Of a stretch of DNA of 64,000 bases, positions 44,745-56,800 are shown in pieces (position 1 is the stretch's first letter; the number at the start of each line of letters is the position of its first letter). This DNA comes from Lutraria lutraria (Eukaryota; Mollusca; Bivalvia; Venerida; Mactridae). The notes under the pieces are model-generated. The model worked only from the letters and a program-made list of their open reading frames with translations, was not told the origin of the DNA and did not search any database. The stretch is from assembly GCA_964023205.1 (NCBI GenBank), contig OZ026845.1, forward strand, positions 9,124,001-9,188,000, read 5' to 3'. The translations under genes were made by a program, and so were the position numbers.

Positions 44745-45317
44745 CCTGTGGCCACCTTCTTTATTAGTTGTTTATGGCGAAATCCTTTAAAACAATCTTC
44801 TTCACAAATTACCTTTCATTTTATTTGTATTTGCCCCTGTTTTATTAAAATACGAAAACAATATATTCCTAATTACTATGTCAATAGGCCCTCCATGTTT
44901 AAATTTATTCAACTTCTACAAAGTGAAAATAATGTGAAATTACGTAAAATCTCTCTGTATATTAAAAATGCATTAGAGCTAAGAGCAACCATCCTGTCTA
45001 ATTAATTATTTACATGTTTGTTCTCTTTCTATGTACATGTATTTCGTTCCATTGTCTGTTAACCATGTTATCCATGTATGTAAATATGTTTGTTACTATG
45101 TATATAACTATGTACTTTGCACACGTCTTTGAAAATATAATCTGTTTATTTATGTATTTATTGTTACCGGTACTCATTCATTCATTTTAATATGTATTAG
45201 TTAAATGTTATTTTGCTTGTTTCCAGAATGCCGCATTGAAAATAAGTCAAATGTTTTGTATATTTTACTTAATGTGTACACCTTCTATAAATAAAGATAT
45301 TATTATTATTATTATTA
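44745..45317 (+). pseudogene. LINE 3' end (ORF2 tail, UTR and ATT tail)
   Basis: The frame 44748-45005 ends with CPCFIKIRKQYIPNYYVNRP, then SMFKFIQLLQSENN and IKNALELR. This is the typical C-terminal sequence of a LINE ORF2 (CP...IRKKYIPKYY..RPSM.KF..L). A 290-base UTR follows and ends in TATAAATAAAGATATTATTA, an (ATT)n tail at about 45297-45315. It is a 5'-truncated copy of a different family from the 3214 LINE, whose C-terminus lacks this motif. Confidence 0.75.
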
Positions 45318-45346
45318 AACTGCTACAATGTAATTAAAACATTGAT

Positions 45347-45680
45347 GGGCGAACGATGGTCTTATGGTAACGCGCTAGACTACGTAAACGAAAATTCGTT
45401 GGTTCGAATCTCGACTCCGTCTTCCGATATTTCAGGGGCACTGTTTAAGTGTCCCAATCCAGACTACTGAGCCAAGTACTGTGTTAAGAAAATCACAGGA
45501 AAGAGTGAGGCGTGTATTTATGCTTTTCACCGGACACGATAAAGAACCTGGACAAAGTATACGAGTAGGGATATGACTGCCCGGTTCTCCTGCATCTCAT
45601 CTTCCTTTTTCTGGTGCGGCTCGGAAATTACCATAGCTATCGAATGGGCTGCTAAACAACAGTTTAACAAACATTGATGA
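45347..45680 (+). repeat. tRNA-derived SINE, family B, full copy
   Basis: The head GATGGTCTTATGGTAACGCG is A-box-like, and GGTTCGAATCTC is a clear B box. The body phrases CCAAGTACTGTGTTAAGAAA and GAGGCGTGTATTTATGCTTT follow. The 3' module ends in GGTGCGGCTCGG, GAATGGGC and an AACAA tail. This is the best reference copy of the family in the window. Confidence 0.75.
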
Positions 45681-45689
45681 TATGTGTTT

Positions 45690-48600
45690 TTAAAGTCTTC
45701 ATTGACGGGAAGTCTGTGCTCTGTTAACTTCATAGCTATATCATGATATCAATTATAGAAAATTGTCCTCCATTTTCGGGAAATAATTTAACAAAACGCA
45801 TTTACACACACACAATCATACACACAATCGCGCTTGATATAATCAGAGACAGCGTGTTTGTCTATTTACACAAGGACCCAAAATGCATTTCTCACCTGTT
45901 ATTTTTAAGGCTATATAAGGCGTAAAATTTAAACTTAATGTGGTCTGAAAACATATCAAAATTTTGATAACATTCGTTTATACAAATGTACTTGGAATTC
46001 TCTTTGTACATGAATAGTTTTACTATCAAATACCCATTATGACTTTTATGATGTTAAAATTGAAGTAGGTCTTATTTTACCTAGAAAGATGTCTTACCAG
46101 TGAAACTGACTTTTACTTGCAACGAAAACATTCCGAAATTTTCTTTTTTAATCACGAAGTTCATATAGAAATGTAGTCCAGTATTTTTTCAATGATGTTG
46201 CAAAAAAGAAAAAGCATCTGACAACATTTTTACGAGATGTGGCTAAAGAAAGGCATTATGTAAATATTGTTTAGAGCAAATAACATATAGTTCTTATATT
46301 TTACGCTCGTACTAATATTTTATCTATTAGTTATTATATGTTGCTGGTATGTCGTTGTAATGCATACTGGACTTTTACATCTGACCAATGACTGATAAGC
46401 TCCGCCCACTGAATAAAGCATGCTGTATATATGCCTCTTTATAGTCAGCTAACCAAAATGTTGTACATTTTGAGTAACTCCCATGAAACACTGATAGAAA
46501 CGTAACAGTCGTAAATTCTCTTCCAAGCTTTAACTTCTTTTGAGTTAGTTTGTAATCAATTAGACGTGTATTCGTATCCATAGAATGCCTTGGGTTTCGG
46601 AATACCGTTATAGGGCTGGGTTCGGTTATCTCCCATCAATAGTTGATGCCACGCAGAGGAGCTAACCCATGTAACCTACGTGCTTGGGTATCTCCCATTC
46701 GCTGGCTTCACTCACGGGGAGGACATTCTATCAGCTCACCGACCTTGACGCTGTGATATATCAATAAACATCCTTAAATTTGAATTAATTATTGAAAAAG
46801 AAATAATCATTATCGACCACCTCCGAATATAGGCCATCCTATGAATAAAGGCCCTTCTTTTAAAATTATCAACAGAATAACCACTGTATAAAGTCCGCCT
46901 GTTAAGAAAGGCCATATTTTGTCTAACGGTGGCCATTGTTCGACGGTTTCACTGTATATGAAATATCTTAACAACTTTTGGATCCTCTTGCATTTCAATA
47001 GACAACAACCAAACAGACACATAGGATGATATAAATGATAGATAAATGTACGAGATTTAGATTTAACCGAAATATACACCTATCCTGCTTTTGAAATGTT
47101 TTTAAACCTTTTTTCTTTTGGAGTTTTTTTTCTCTTGTATGTTGTGGTTTATTGTCAGGGTTATGTTTATATGGAATATATCCTAGAAAAATGTGACTGA
47201 AGATACGTATATCAAGAAATATTCGAGAAATAATCATTTTAAACTAGTTAAAATACTGAAACGTAATTTTGTGTTACTTTCTTGCTATATTACGTTGTGT
47301 ATTATGTTACCATTAATCAGATGAATGGTCGTATAGCTAACGACCTGATTAGATAATCAATTTATCGCACATTGAAATTACTAATAAAGATAAATAAAAT
47401 TGGGTTGCTTGATTTGATAGTTGGTGTGACTATCACAGCATATTGTACGAAGTACACCATCTTACAGACAGGTCACGTGATTTTCCATAACAGGAAATAA
47501 TTTGTATGTTAGTGAGTGAAATTGGTAAGTGTTGCAGTAATTAATCTGTTTAGAGTACACGCTGAAGGAGCTGGCGACATAAGGGCTCTTTTATATACGA
47601 TGTCTTTAATTTGTTTTTATTTAACATCGGTGTTTGTTAGACTAGGCTTTTAATGAATGGCGGACAAATTGCGCGTTTATAAAAGTGAATTGTCATTAAT
47701 CTGTATACATACTGGACTTATTGTTTAAATCATTAAGATCAGCTTCGTGGCAAAAAGTGCGCAATATACCGCTTCAGTGAATAGTGTGTTCAGTGATTTT
47801 AAGCTTCTGTGAATATTTTATTGTTGTGGACGTATGCTTATAAGGTAGGTAGGTAAACTCTGAAAAATAAAATAAATGCAAGGATTTAATCGATTTTTTC
47901 AAGTTTTCCATTTTTACAATAGTCTTGAATAAAAACATGAAAGTAAAAACTTGATAAATAAACACACATCTATTGTTGTGTAGACCACAAGAATAAAGTT
48001 TTTAGGAAAGCTAAAAATAATTATGTCGATCGAACCCGAAATGAAATATACCAAAAAGCAGAAAATGATTTTTCACTAAAATAATGAGGTCCCACTATAT
48101 TAACTAAGAAACCGAAAATGATATTTTTAGAAAATGCATGTTGAAACATGACGTCTCACAATATTTACCAAGAAATAGAAATTGACATTTCACAAACATT
48201 TCATTTTAGATAATGAACCATATACAATTTCGGAAATATACGTCAATGCATAAATGTTTATATATAATCCATATGAACAAAATCACACAATATTTGGAAA
48301 AACATGTACTTGCCTTAGTGAAAATAGTTCACTAACAATTGTATTTTTGTAATATATCTCCATATTTTCAATCTTACTTTAAGTTATTATTAATTATTTA
48401 TAATCGTTTGTATATTAAAATATTTATGTTTTTATTGATATCTCAATTATACTGATAATATTGTATATCTGAAATTAATCGTTCTCAGCGTGAATGTAAT
48501 TGTTATGCTTAACATAATAATTATAATTATGCAAGCATCCGTTAAAATTCAAAACAAATTTGAGTAACGGGACGTCCATATATTTAGTCGAAACCCCATT

Positions 48601-48999
48601 TATCATGACTTTAAGAAATATTGTGAATTCACATTACAACTTTCAAACTTTACAAATTTCAAAATATAGGCGTATTTGATATAGAAAAACTACTGACGTG
48701 AATAAATAAAATATACATATATTATGTTTTACAAACTTCGCAAACTCTTCCACCTTCCATACTTACCAGTTACCACTGATTGTTCATTAATAATGTTTTG
48801 TCAAGCCCCAAATCCTATTAGCAACAACATTTTATACAAGAAGTATATGTATAAATAAAGTCTGTAAGGCAATATTTACTGAATCGCTGTACAAGGCGGT
48901 TTAATTGCGAAATGTCAACAGTATTTACAAATAATGTATGCGATCAGTCGAGGACACGGTTCGTCATAAACACTGGAACGCGGTCAATTTTTATCTGTT
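45690..48999. other. Long intergenic stretch, no supported gene
   Basis: 3.3 kb of AT-rich sequence. At about 46800-46950, phrases like GGCCATCCTATGAATAAAGGCC recur at ~22-base intervals, which looks like a short degenerate repeat. The ORFs at 45743, 46375, 46810, 46995 and 47774 lack domains and are discounted. Confidence 0.4.
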
Positions 49000-49276
49000 G
49001 CTGAACGGCCCATTCGACAGCTAAAGGTCATTTCAAAGCCGTCCAAGAGAGAGAGAGAGAGAGGGGGGGGGGAGTTTTCCCCATTTCTTTTATCATGCCC
49101 GGTGTAAAGCACGGATACACGCCTAACTTCCTAAACACAGTATTGGGCTTGGACGTGGATATGGGACACTGTACATAAAGGCGTCTCTGAAATATCGAAC
49201 GCTGGAGCCGAGATTCGAATCCACGATTTTTCGATTGATAGTCAAGCGCGTTACCCATACACAGTCGATCCACCAG
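49000..49276 (-). repeat. SINE family B, reverse, with GA run
   Basis: The minus strand reads from a tRNA-like head with GGATTCGAATCTCGG as B box, through TGTTTAGGAAGTTAGGCGTG, to the 3' module ending GAATGGGCCGTTCAGCAAC. A GA run then G run (49044-49072) interrupts it at the same point as in the other expanded copies. The reverse ORF here is a shadow. Confidence 0.7.
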
Positions 49277-50009
49277 TCAAATGTATGAGAAGAAAATAAC
49301 TACTTTTGAATTGTATCTTCCTTTTGTGTGCGAAACTATTTGGGACGAAACTATTTGATACGAAACTATTTGATACGAAAGCTACAGTGTATATCATATT
49401 AGTACGTTTTGATACTGATATACATTACATCAAGGAGCGGTATATAACGTTACAATAGAGTGTATACAAATATAATTATCAGATTGTGCACACTTGTCTG
49501 ATATAGGGTCAGGCTATAATTGGGACCATTATGAATTATAAATAAATAAATATTTATGATTCACGAATTAAACACACAGTCAAGGTCATAGGACTAGCAG
49601 CGGACATTGAAGAAGATATCTCCAACCCTGTGTGTTTGTTTTCGTACCTAAGAACGTTTAACTAAAGTGTGTATGTTTATCAAGCTCAAAAGTAATATCA
49701 AGTAAACATTCAAAGTTTAATCTTTATGCAGCTGCACCCAATTGTATAAACATTGGTTAAATTTAACCATTGGGTTAAATGTGAGGTTTAGTTAAAGAGT
49801 TAACTGATGGTTAACCAGAGACAAGATTACTTGCGTGGTTTTATCAAAGGCTGGATGTCATCAACTTGTGACAATTCAGACAAGTAAATAAACTAGTTGA
49901 GAATATTGACGGCTTATTAACCAATATCAGACACATGGTTTAAATCTTACTGGAAATAATTTAACCAAAGTTTTATATACAATCGCTGTACCAAACTCCA
50001 ACTGAAATT
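49277..50009. other. Intergenic, nothing firm
   Basis: A small direct repeat of ACGAAACTATTTGATACGAA lies at 49330-49380. Otherwise no feature is recognised. Confidence 0.4.
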
Positions 50010-50405
50010 TTAACTAATGAATTAAAATGTGTGTTGATTATCCTTACTAAAATCCATGAAGGTAGGTTCAAATATCACAGCTCTAGAAAATAACTCTAAA
50101 AACAGTCTTATATGACATGCAACTCATCCTCAAGTACGTGACAGAAAGGACAGTGGCGTCCATCGAGTCTCACGTACGTTCTTGATTACGAATAGAGGCC
50201 AACCCACACCTAAATTTACACAATGCTGACCTATGCATAAGGGGTAAAATCATTTTACAATAATCCTCTGTCTTCTGCTCCTGCTTAAAAGTCCTATAGG
50301 TCCTCAACTTATTCCTACCTCTGTCTGACGTATCAACTATACATGTATTATTAATCGTACGGAACCACTCAGTAGTGTGTTTGTCCGACATGGTTTTACC
50401 AATCA
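50010..50405 (-). pseudogene. LINE ORF2 C-terminal relic
   Basis: The minus-strand peptide NKLRTYRTFKQEQKTEDYC, MHRSALCKFRCGLASIRNQE, then in another frame GRHCPFCHVLEDELHV, is the C-terminal zinc-knuckle region of a LINE ORF2 (LR.YR.FK...E.Y......HR...KFRCG...). A frameshift sits near 50170-50185, and stops follow the knuckle. Confidence 0.7.
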
Positions 50406-50469
50406 TATGACTGATAACTGAAAATAATTTTTATACAACGTTTTTATATCTCTTTTGGTAAAACATTTT

Positions 50470-50665
50470 ATCACGACATCGGACATGATAAACAATCATG
50501 CAGGAAAAAATATTCGAAATAAGACTAGGGAAATAAATGTCCTATTCTTCAGTATCTTATCTCCACTCCCCCCCCCCCCCCCTCTCTCTCTCTCTCTGTC
50601 TCTCTCTCTGGGGCGGCAACTGAAATGACTACAGCTGTAGAATGGGCCGTTAAACAACAAAGAAA
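50470..50665 (+). repeat. SINE family B 3' half with C and CT runs
   Basis: Body traces (CGGACATGATAAAC, then GTATCTTATCTCC) lead to a 13-base C run, a CT run to 50609, then CTGGGGCGGCAACTGAAATG and a GGGCCGTTAAACAACAAAG tail. The head is lost. Confidence 0.65.
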
Positions 50666-50759
50666 TAGAAAGATGAATTTAATCGCGACAATTCATTTTT
50701 AAAATTAATTCAGTGATGCATTACGGGTAACATTGTACGGTCGGTAATTGTGAAATTAA

Positions 50760-51266
50760 AGGGGCATGCCTAGGAACTGCTGTGTCTTTTTTACCGTACA
50801 CCAAAAATGCGTTTGTTACTTGTAAAACCAATTATTACCGAAAAGTCAAAGAAGAATGTGCGTTCAAAAATGACCCTATAACGCGCGCGTCGGTATTTGT
50901 ATGTCGGTTTGAATAAAAGGCTGTCAGCCTTTTATTGGCGATAACGATATTTCCGATACATCTGAGAGTTTAACTGAGCATGTGCGCTGCCTTTCAAGTG
51001 AACATAACATGAGAAATACTTACCATTTCAGCTTGTTGACTTTTTTTCCGCGATGTTGACAGATCCCGAAAGGGTCGAGTTATGAAAATGACGAATAATT
51101 TCTGAGGCCGAAATTGGCAGGTTTGGTAAATCTTGAAATGTGTATTTGAAGTACACTAGTGGGACATTTTGTAAATATTTTACAGGGCTTTCATTAATTG
51201 ATTTAGGCATTAAAATGATACCAATTTGATTGCTATTCGAGACGCTTCAGTTCCAGGGCATGCCCT
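50760..51266. mobile_element. 507-bp inverted-repeat element flanked by TTAA
   Basis: The left end AGGGGCATGCCTAGGAACTG mirrors the right end CAGTTCCAGGGCATGCCCT. TTAA lies on both outer sides (50756-50759 and 51267-51270), the target site used by piggyBac-type transposases. The TIR itself does not show the usual piggyBac start, so the class is open. An inner palindrome around AATAAAAGGCTG / TCAGCCTTTTATT (50913-50938) is also present. Non-coding. Confidence 0.65.
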
Positions 51267-51274
51267 TTAAGTAT

Positions 51275-51904
51275 CTAAACCAATTAAGTAAAAGTTCAGT
51301 TTACGATTAAGTAAAACAAAGATTAAATGATCATTTTATTTCGAAACTGTATATTGGAATAATCTAGCGGAGTAGTGTTCTTCAGACAGATTACGAACTT
51401 ATACTTCATTTTTGGGTGATAGATAGAAGCCGAAAACTGCCCATTACGTAAAAGATTGGAGTGTTTAAAGCGCGAAGACACTTCGATATTTAACATAATG
51501 GACAATTTGAGGTTTATATGTCACTTAAATTATTTTGAAAGGATCACACAATTCATTGACCATGGCAATTTACAATTCTTAAAGGTACACAGTCGACTTA
51601 TTCATTTTAGCTCCTAATCAAAATCAAGTCATTCATATTGATTTTGCTTCCTATTTTTGTGTTACACCAAAACGAGATTGCTCACTAAAATTCACTGAAG
51701 AAGGTAATTGGCTTTGAACAAGTAGTTAGGGATTCATTTTTTTGCATTGTTATGGCCAGCTAAGTAGATAAAATAGCTTGTGAACTTAACTGTTTAAAAG
51801 TCTACACGACGGATACTTTTACATAAATTCCCTTTCAATCACACTGCTCCAGTAGCACGAGGAATGTACATTGTTATTCAAAGCGTGGCTTTTTATTCAA
51901 GATT
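51275..51904. other. Intergenic, nothing recognised
   Basis: AT-rich. The reverse-strand ORF at 51323-51505 is without domains. Confidence 0.4.
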
Positions 51905-52012
51905 CTGTTTAGGACAGATCACGAGTAACGGTTGTCTATGAAATTTAGAGGCGAGCGTAGCGAGTCGTAAATTTCATAGTCAACAGTTACGAGAGATCTA
52001 TCTGACTAAGAC
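51905..52012 (+). repeat. Left half of the split ~200-bp repeat
   Basis: Matches the reverse of 34376-34575 up to ATCTATCTGACTAAGAC, where the hAT-like element starts. It contains the same ATGAAATTTA/TAAATTTCAT hairpin with GAGGCGAGCGTAGCGAGTC as loop. Confidence 0.75.
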
Positions 52013-53219
52013 CAAAGGGGTTTGTCACGAAAAAAAAATCAATTTTTTTCCATGTAACCCATATATATATAGAAGGGAAACAACTTCGACATTTCGAATT
52101 TTCCAACGCGTGTTATAAACTTCCATGTTATTGCAATGCAGTACAAAATATTTAATTCATATATAGTGCAACGTATGGGCAACTCAACACGCTTACAGAA
52201 AATGTATACTTTTACTACCTTTAAAGATATTCTAAACTCGCTATTGAAGATTTTTCACTCGAAAAATGGTCAAATTTTACAAAACGACACACTGTCGTAA
52301 AATCGCAGCGTGTATACCGGTATACATGTACAGAGTGGAAATGTTAAATTACTGACACAACTTCTTAGAATGGGCCTTAATTCATAATAAAACACTATAA
52401 TATACTAACTGCCAATGATTTCGCATCTCGGAAAGCTCTTTTAGCGAAGAATTTGCGTATTTTTTTATTCAATAAGCCGGCTACTCGAAGTTTACTTCCA
52501 TGACGGGTCACATGACAATCGCCTAACTCGTGATGAAAGCTTAAATCTGATTGGATGAGCGATACTCTGTGGTATTTGTTTACAATTTACGTGTACCCTG
52601 TGCACTCTATCCTTTTCACTACGCTATCGGGAACCATACCTAAAAATACCACACAGTATCGCTCATATTATCAAAATTAAGCTTTCATCACGAGTTAGCC
52701 GATTGTCACGTGACCTATCAAGGAAGCAAAATTAAGAATCAGCAAACTGAACAAAAAACGTAAATTCTTCCTTAAAAGTGCATCCCGAGATGTGAAATCA
52801 TTAGCAGTTAGTAAATTATACAATATAGGATATAAATATACTGTTTGGTTATGAATTATGACTCATTCCATGAAGTTTTACCTGTAATTTATCAGTTTCG
52901 CTATAGATTTGTACACGCTGCGATTTTACGACAGTGTGTCGTTTTGTAAAATTTGACCATTTTTCGAGTGAAAAATCTTCAATAGCGAGTTTAGAATATC
53001 TTTAAAGGTAGTAAAAGTATACATTTTCTGTAAGCGTGTTGAGTTGCCCATACGTTGCACTATATATGAGTTAAATATTTTGTACTGCATTGCAATAACA
53101 TGGAAGTTTATAACACGCGTTGGAAAATTCGAAATGTTGAAGTTGTTTCCCTTCTATACATATATGGGTTACATGGAAAAAAAATTGTTTTGATTTTTAT
53201 TTCGTGACAAACCCCTTTG
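52013..53219. mobile_element. hAT-like near-palindromic element, copy 2, uninterrupted
   Basis: 1207 bases with ends CAAAGGGGTTTGTCACGAAA and CGTGACAAACCCCTTTG, flanked by ACTAAGAC (52005-52012) and ACTTAGAC (53220-53227). That is an 8-bp duplication with one later change. The arms pair over most of their length: the 52013-52330 arm mirrors 52905-53219, and TTCGCATCTCGG near 52420 mirrors CCGAGATGTGAA near 52785. As DNA or RNA it would form a hairpin of several hundred base pairs. No ORF. It is closely related to 36941-39228 without the nested insert. Confidence 0.88.
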
Positions 53220-53227
53220 ACTTAGAC

Positions 53228-53345
53228 CACAGGTAATACTGAATGTTTTTACAACCGTTACGGTTAACTGTGATCTACGTGTTTTAGAAAACACTTTCTG
53301 TCCTGTGATTGGTCAGTTCGAGTCAACTGATGTCTAAAAGCGGTT
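53228..53345 (+). repeat. Right half of the split ~200-bp repeat
   Basis: Continues the match to the reverse of 34376-34575 (CAGGTAATACTGAATGTTTT, then CTGTCCTGTGATTGGTCAG) immediately after the target duplication, which proves interruption by the hAT-like element. Confidence 0.75.
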
Positions 53346-53793
53346 TGTAAAACAGTGCAACGTCCAAGGTGTGAACATGAACAACTGTTTATGTGGGATT
53401 TCTGTGTTATACTGATTTGTTTGATTTGATTTGTTATATCAAATGCTTAATTTTCAAGGTATGAATTGTATTGTAATGTGTTCATATTGAGTGTTATGAA
53501 ATTTGATACCATGTTTCTTCATACGTTTATTTTTTTGTAATAGGAGAGAAATAATGTACCCGATGTGGGGCTCGAACCCTAGACTTTCTGCTTGCAAGTC
53601 AGTTGTATTTATGTTTGTGATTTGCCAGAAAAAAGTACTGACCTGTGAATAATAATCACCAGAATCCATGTTCGCGTGTATACTTCCACCATATTTACCA
53701 TTATTTGTTGTCATTTATTTTCAGTGACATGAAGTATTGAAATGGCTGTGTTTAAAACCATGTTCAACATACTGACATTGCTACAATATTAAA

Positions 53794-53824
53794 ATGAGAA
53801 ACTTTGCCTACTTTATTATTTTTG
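53794..53824 (+). CDS. PTP gene exon 1: start codon and first half of signal peptide
   Basis: ATG AGA AAC begins MRNFAYFIIF and ends in phase 1 at G|GTGAGT. With exon 2 it makes a typical hydrophobic signal core ending at Gly-Ala, which supports the join. AAAATG is a favourable start context. Confidence 0.7.
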
Positions 53825-56800
53825 GTGAGTACGATGTATGTATGTCTTTATTCATATGTTATATTTCTGGAGGAGCAGTGGTGTAGAGATAGAGGGTCGG
53901 AATCCTTACCCAGAATTTAACCAGAACCTTCACAATACATTGAGTACTGGTCAAAATCCAGGAAACAGTCATCGAGAGTAGTTAAAGTTGTAACAATTGT
54001 ATATGAAAAATAAATACGCTTTGACTATATGTACATTGCGATTTTATTAAACTGTCAAAGCCGCATAATTTCACGGTCAATGCTTCCATTTATTTTTAGT
54101 TTCGATTAATTTCGTAAGTGATACAATAATCTTCGGTTACTATACAAACATGTGGAATGGGACATTCGTAACGGTAAAATAAACGAAAACTGTCGACTGT
54201 GTTATAGTGCGATTTTATTAAACTGTCAAAGCTGCATAATTATACGGTCAATGAATGCATATATGTTTAGCTTCGGTGAGGTTTGAATACTTTCGTAAGT
54301 TATACGATAATTTTAGTTTTAACATTATATCAACAAATTGATTGGAACATTCCATAACGGTAAAATAAACGAAAACTATCGACTGTGGTACGAAGCTAAA
54401 AAAATCGCATCCAACAACCGTGTAATTATTCAGCTATGACAGGTTAATAAAATCGCACTATACGTACGTATGTATGTATGTATGGATGGATGGATGGATG
54501 GATGGATGCATGGATGCATGCATGCATGGATGGATGCATGCATGCATGCATGCATGTATGCTTGGTTCAATCAGTAATTACAAACCTTTTTTCAACCCTA
54601 CGTAAATATGTGAATCAAAAGATATCGTTATTTTTAACATTAGCTTATTATACCATCTTTAAATTTGATTCCAAAAATGTAAATACATTGTACTTCTAAA
54701 TCAAATGTTATCTTTTATTGAAGCTATAGTGTTGTTGACTGAATGTGGCGCTATACCATTTAGACACAAAAGGCAAATTAACGATTTGGCACATTTAAAT
54801 CATGGAATTCTACAACAGGTAAATTTCACATTTCTTTACGTAAACCAGTTTATTTTGCAAATGAAATAAACGAAGGTCTCTTCGTGTGCTTTTACTTATC
54901 TGAATGCAATCGTATTTACTCAGATAATTCCGTCACAGAGAAATATGCCGTGTGTATTATTGTAGGGTTATAAATTTTGGTTATATGGTTTCCCTGAACT
55001 ACTTTTTCAACACTATGCATTCTTTTTCAAGAATCATTCACACAATGGCAACCTTTACACGTGTTTATCGTTCGCGATTGATAAAATGGACATCATGTTC
55101 CCATTATACAACACAATACAACATCAAAATGGCAGACTGCCTATTATGTCCGAGACACTTTTCTAACAAATTAAGAATACGAACATTCCACATGAACACA
55201 AAGTACACACATACAATCTACTTGTGTCAATGTACGAACCACATAAACACAAACGTTAGATTATATATAAAATACCATGTGTCGACACTTTTCAGGACAT
55301 TGATCAATCTTCAGAACAAGATGACAGACTTGATGATAACGAGAACTTGCCATTGGTAGCTGATATATCTGAAGCTACTCAGGCTTCGGTATCTAACACT
55401 GAAGAGTTTAATGATGATACCATAGCATTACCTGACGACGATCGCGATGATGGGTTACGTGGTGACGGTACACTTGACGAACACAATATGTATTCTAGAA
55501 GCAGAGATGAGTCGGATAATGAAGGCGAAGAAAGTGACATAATTCATAATGAAATCTACAATGTAAGATCTGGAAACAGCAGCAATCATGAAAGCGGAGA
55601 ATTTCTGGGTGGTTCCGACGCTGATGAAGACATAGAACAAATGGTTACAAATGCTAGTCGATCTCTGGAAAATAGCAGACTTGTCCGAAGAAATATAGAT
55701 GGAGAAACTGATAGTCAGCATTTCCTGTTTGGTGAAACCGGCATAGATGTTAAACGTACATTAAACATGACTGAAACGAGTCATGGAAGAACGTTCACAA
55801 TTGCAGTTGGTCGGGAAGTAGGGGGGAATATAGAAAATGCCGGTAACGAGCGCACAGATGAACAACAAATCCGAAATGCCACAAGCGAAGTTGATAGTGA
55901 ACACATCAATGAAGGTTCTGGTAATTTAACAAACGGTCACACAGAAGAGATAGCCGGAAGTATCGGCATTATAGACCAGGACCCTGGTACCGAATATACT
56001 GCACCAAACAACGGAAATCAAAATGGCAATGGCGAAATTAATGGCGTAAATTTTCAAATAGACAAAGGAAATCATCACCGCCAAGGACAGGACGTCCAAG
56101 GAAATTTAAACACTCCACCACACACATACAATCCACTGACACTCATCAGTTCTCCTGCAACAGAGCCAACATTAGATACGCAGACACAAATTGTCACAGC
56201 TACACCTCCACCCGAGGAAAACAACAACAATAACAGGTCACGTGAGCATTTTATTCGAGCACCAACAACAACCACGGACGGACACACACCCAGCGAAACT
56301 TCAACTCATCTAGTCACAGAGACTATGGAGCATGAACACATTGCAGGGGCTGGGGAAAGTCCAATTCAAGGTATTAATGGGAATGAAAATGGTGAAGGAC
56401 CAGAGACAGGTGACCACAGCCCAACCTCAAATAATGGAGCAATCGGAAATCCCGACACAATCAATGAAAATGAAGAAAAATTACCAAAAGGATCAGGAAA
56501 AGATGACGATGGTAAAAATGAAACCAGCAGTTACTTACACACACAGCAGATTTTACCCACACCAAGTAGTATTTCACCCACTCAATCTACATCATTAAGA
56601 CAAATAACAACATCTTTATTTTCTTCTTACTCATTTGAAATGTCGTCTTTGGGCTACGAAGATTTATTACAAAATGAGAGTGATCTTTTAAGTATGGAGT
56701 TTGCGAGTTTTTATGAAACACAAACAGATGAATACTTTTCAAACAACTATTATCTCGATTTTTTTTCGGACGACAACGGAAGTGTTTACACTTCATCTAC

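Noticed and set aside
53562..53605. Reverse-strand tRNA 3' half (GGGTTCGAGCCCC)
   Set aside because: Only a B-box-like part is visible, with no matching 5' half. Probably a SINE remnant.
54952..55359. 135-aa ORF before the mucin-like exon
   Set aside because: No domain. It is in a different frame from exon 3 and spans the exon 3 acceptor, so it is intron sequence.
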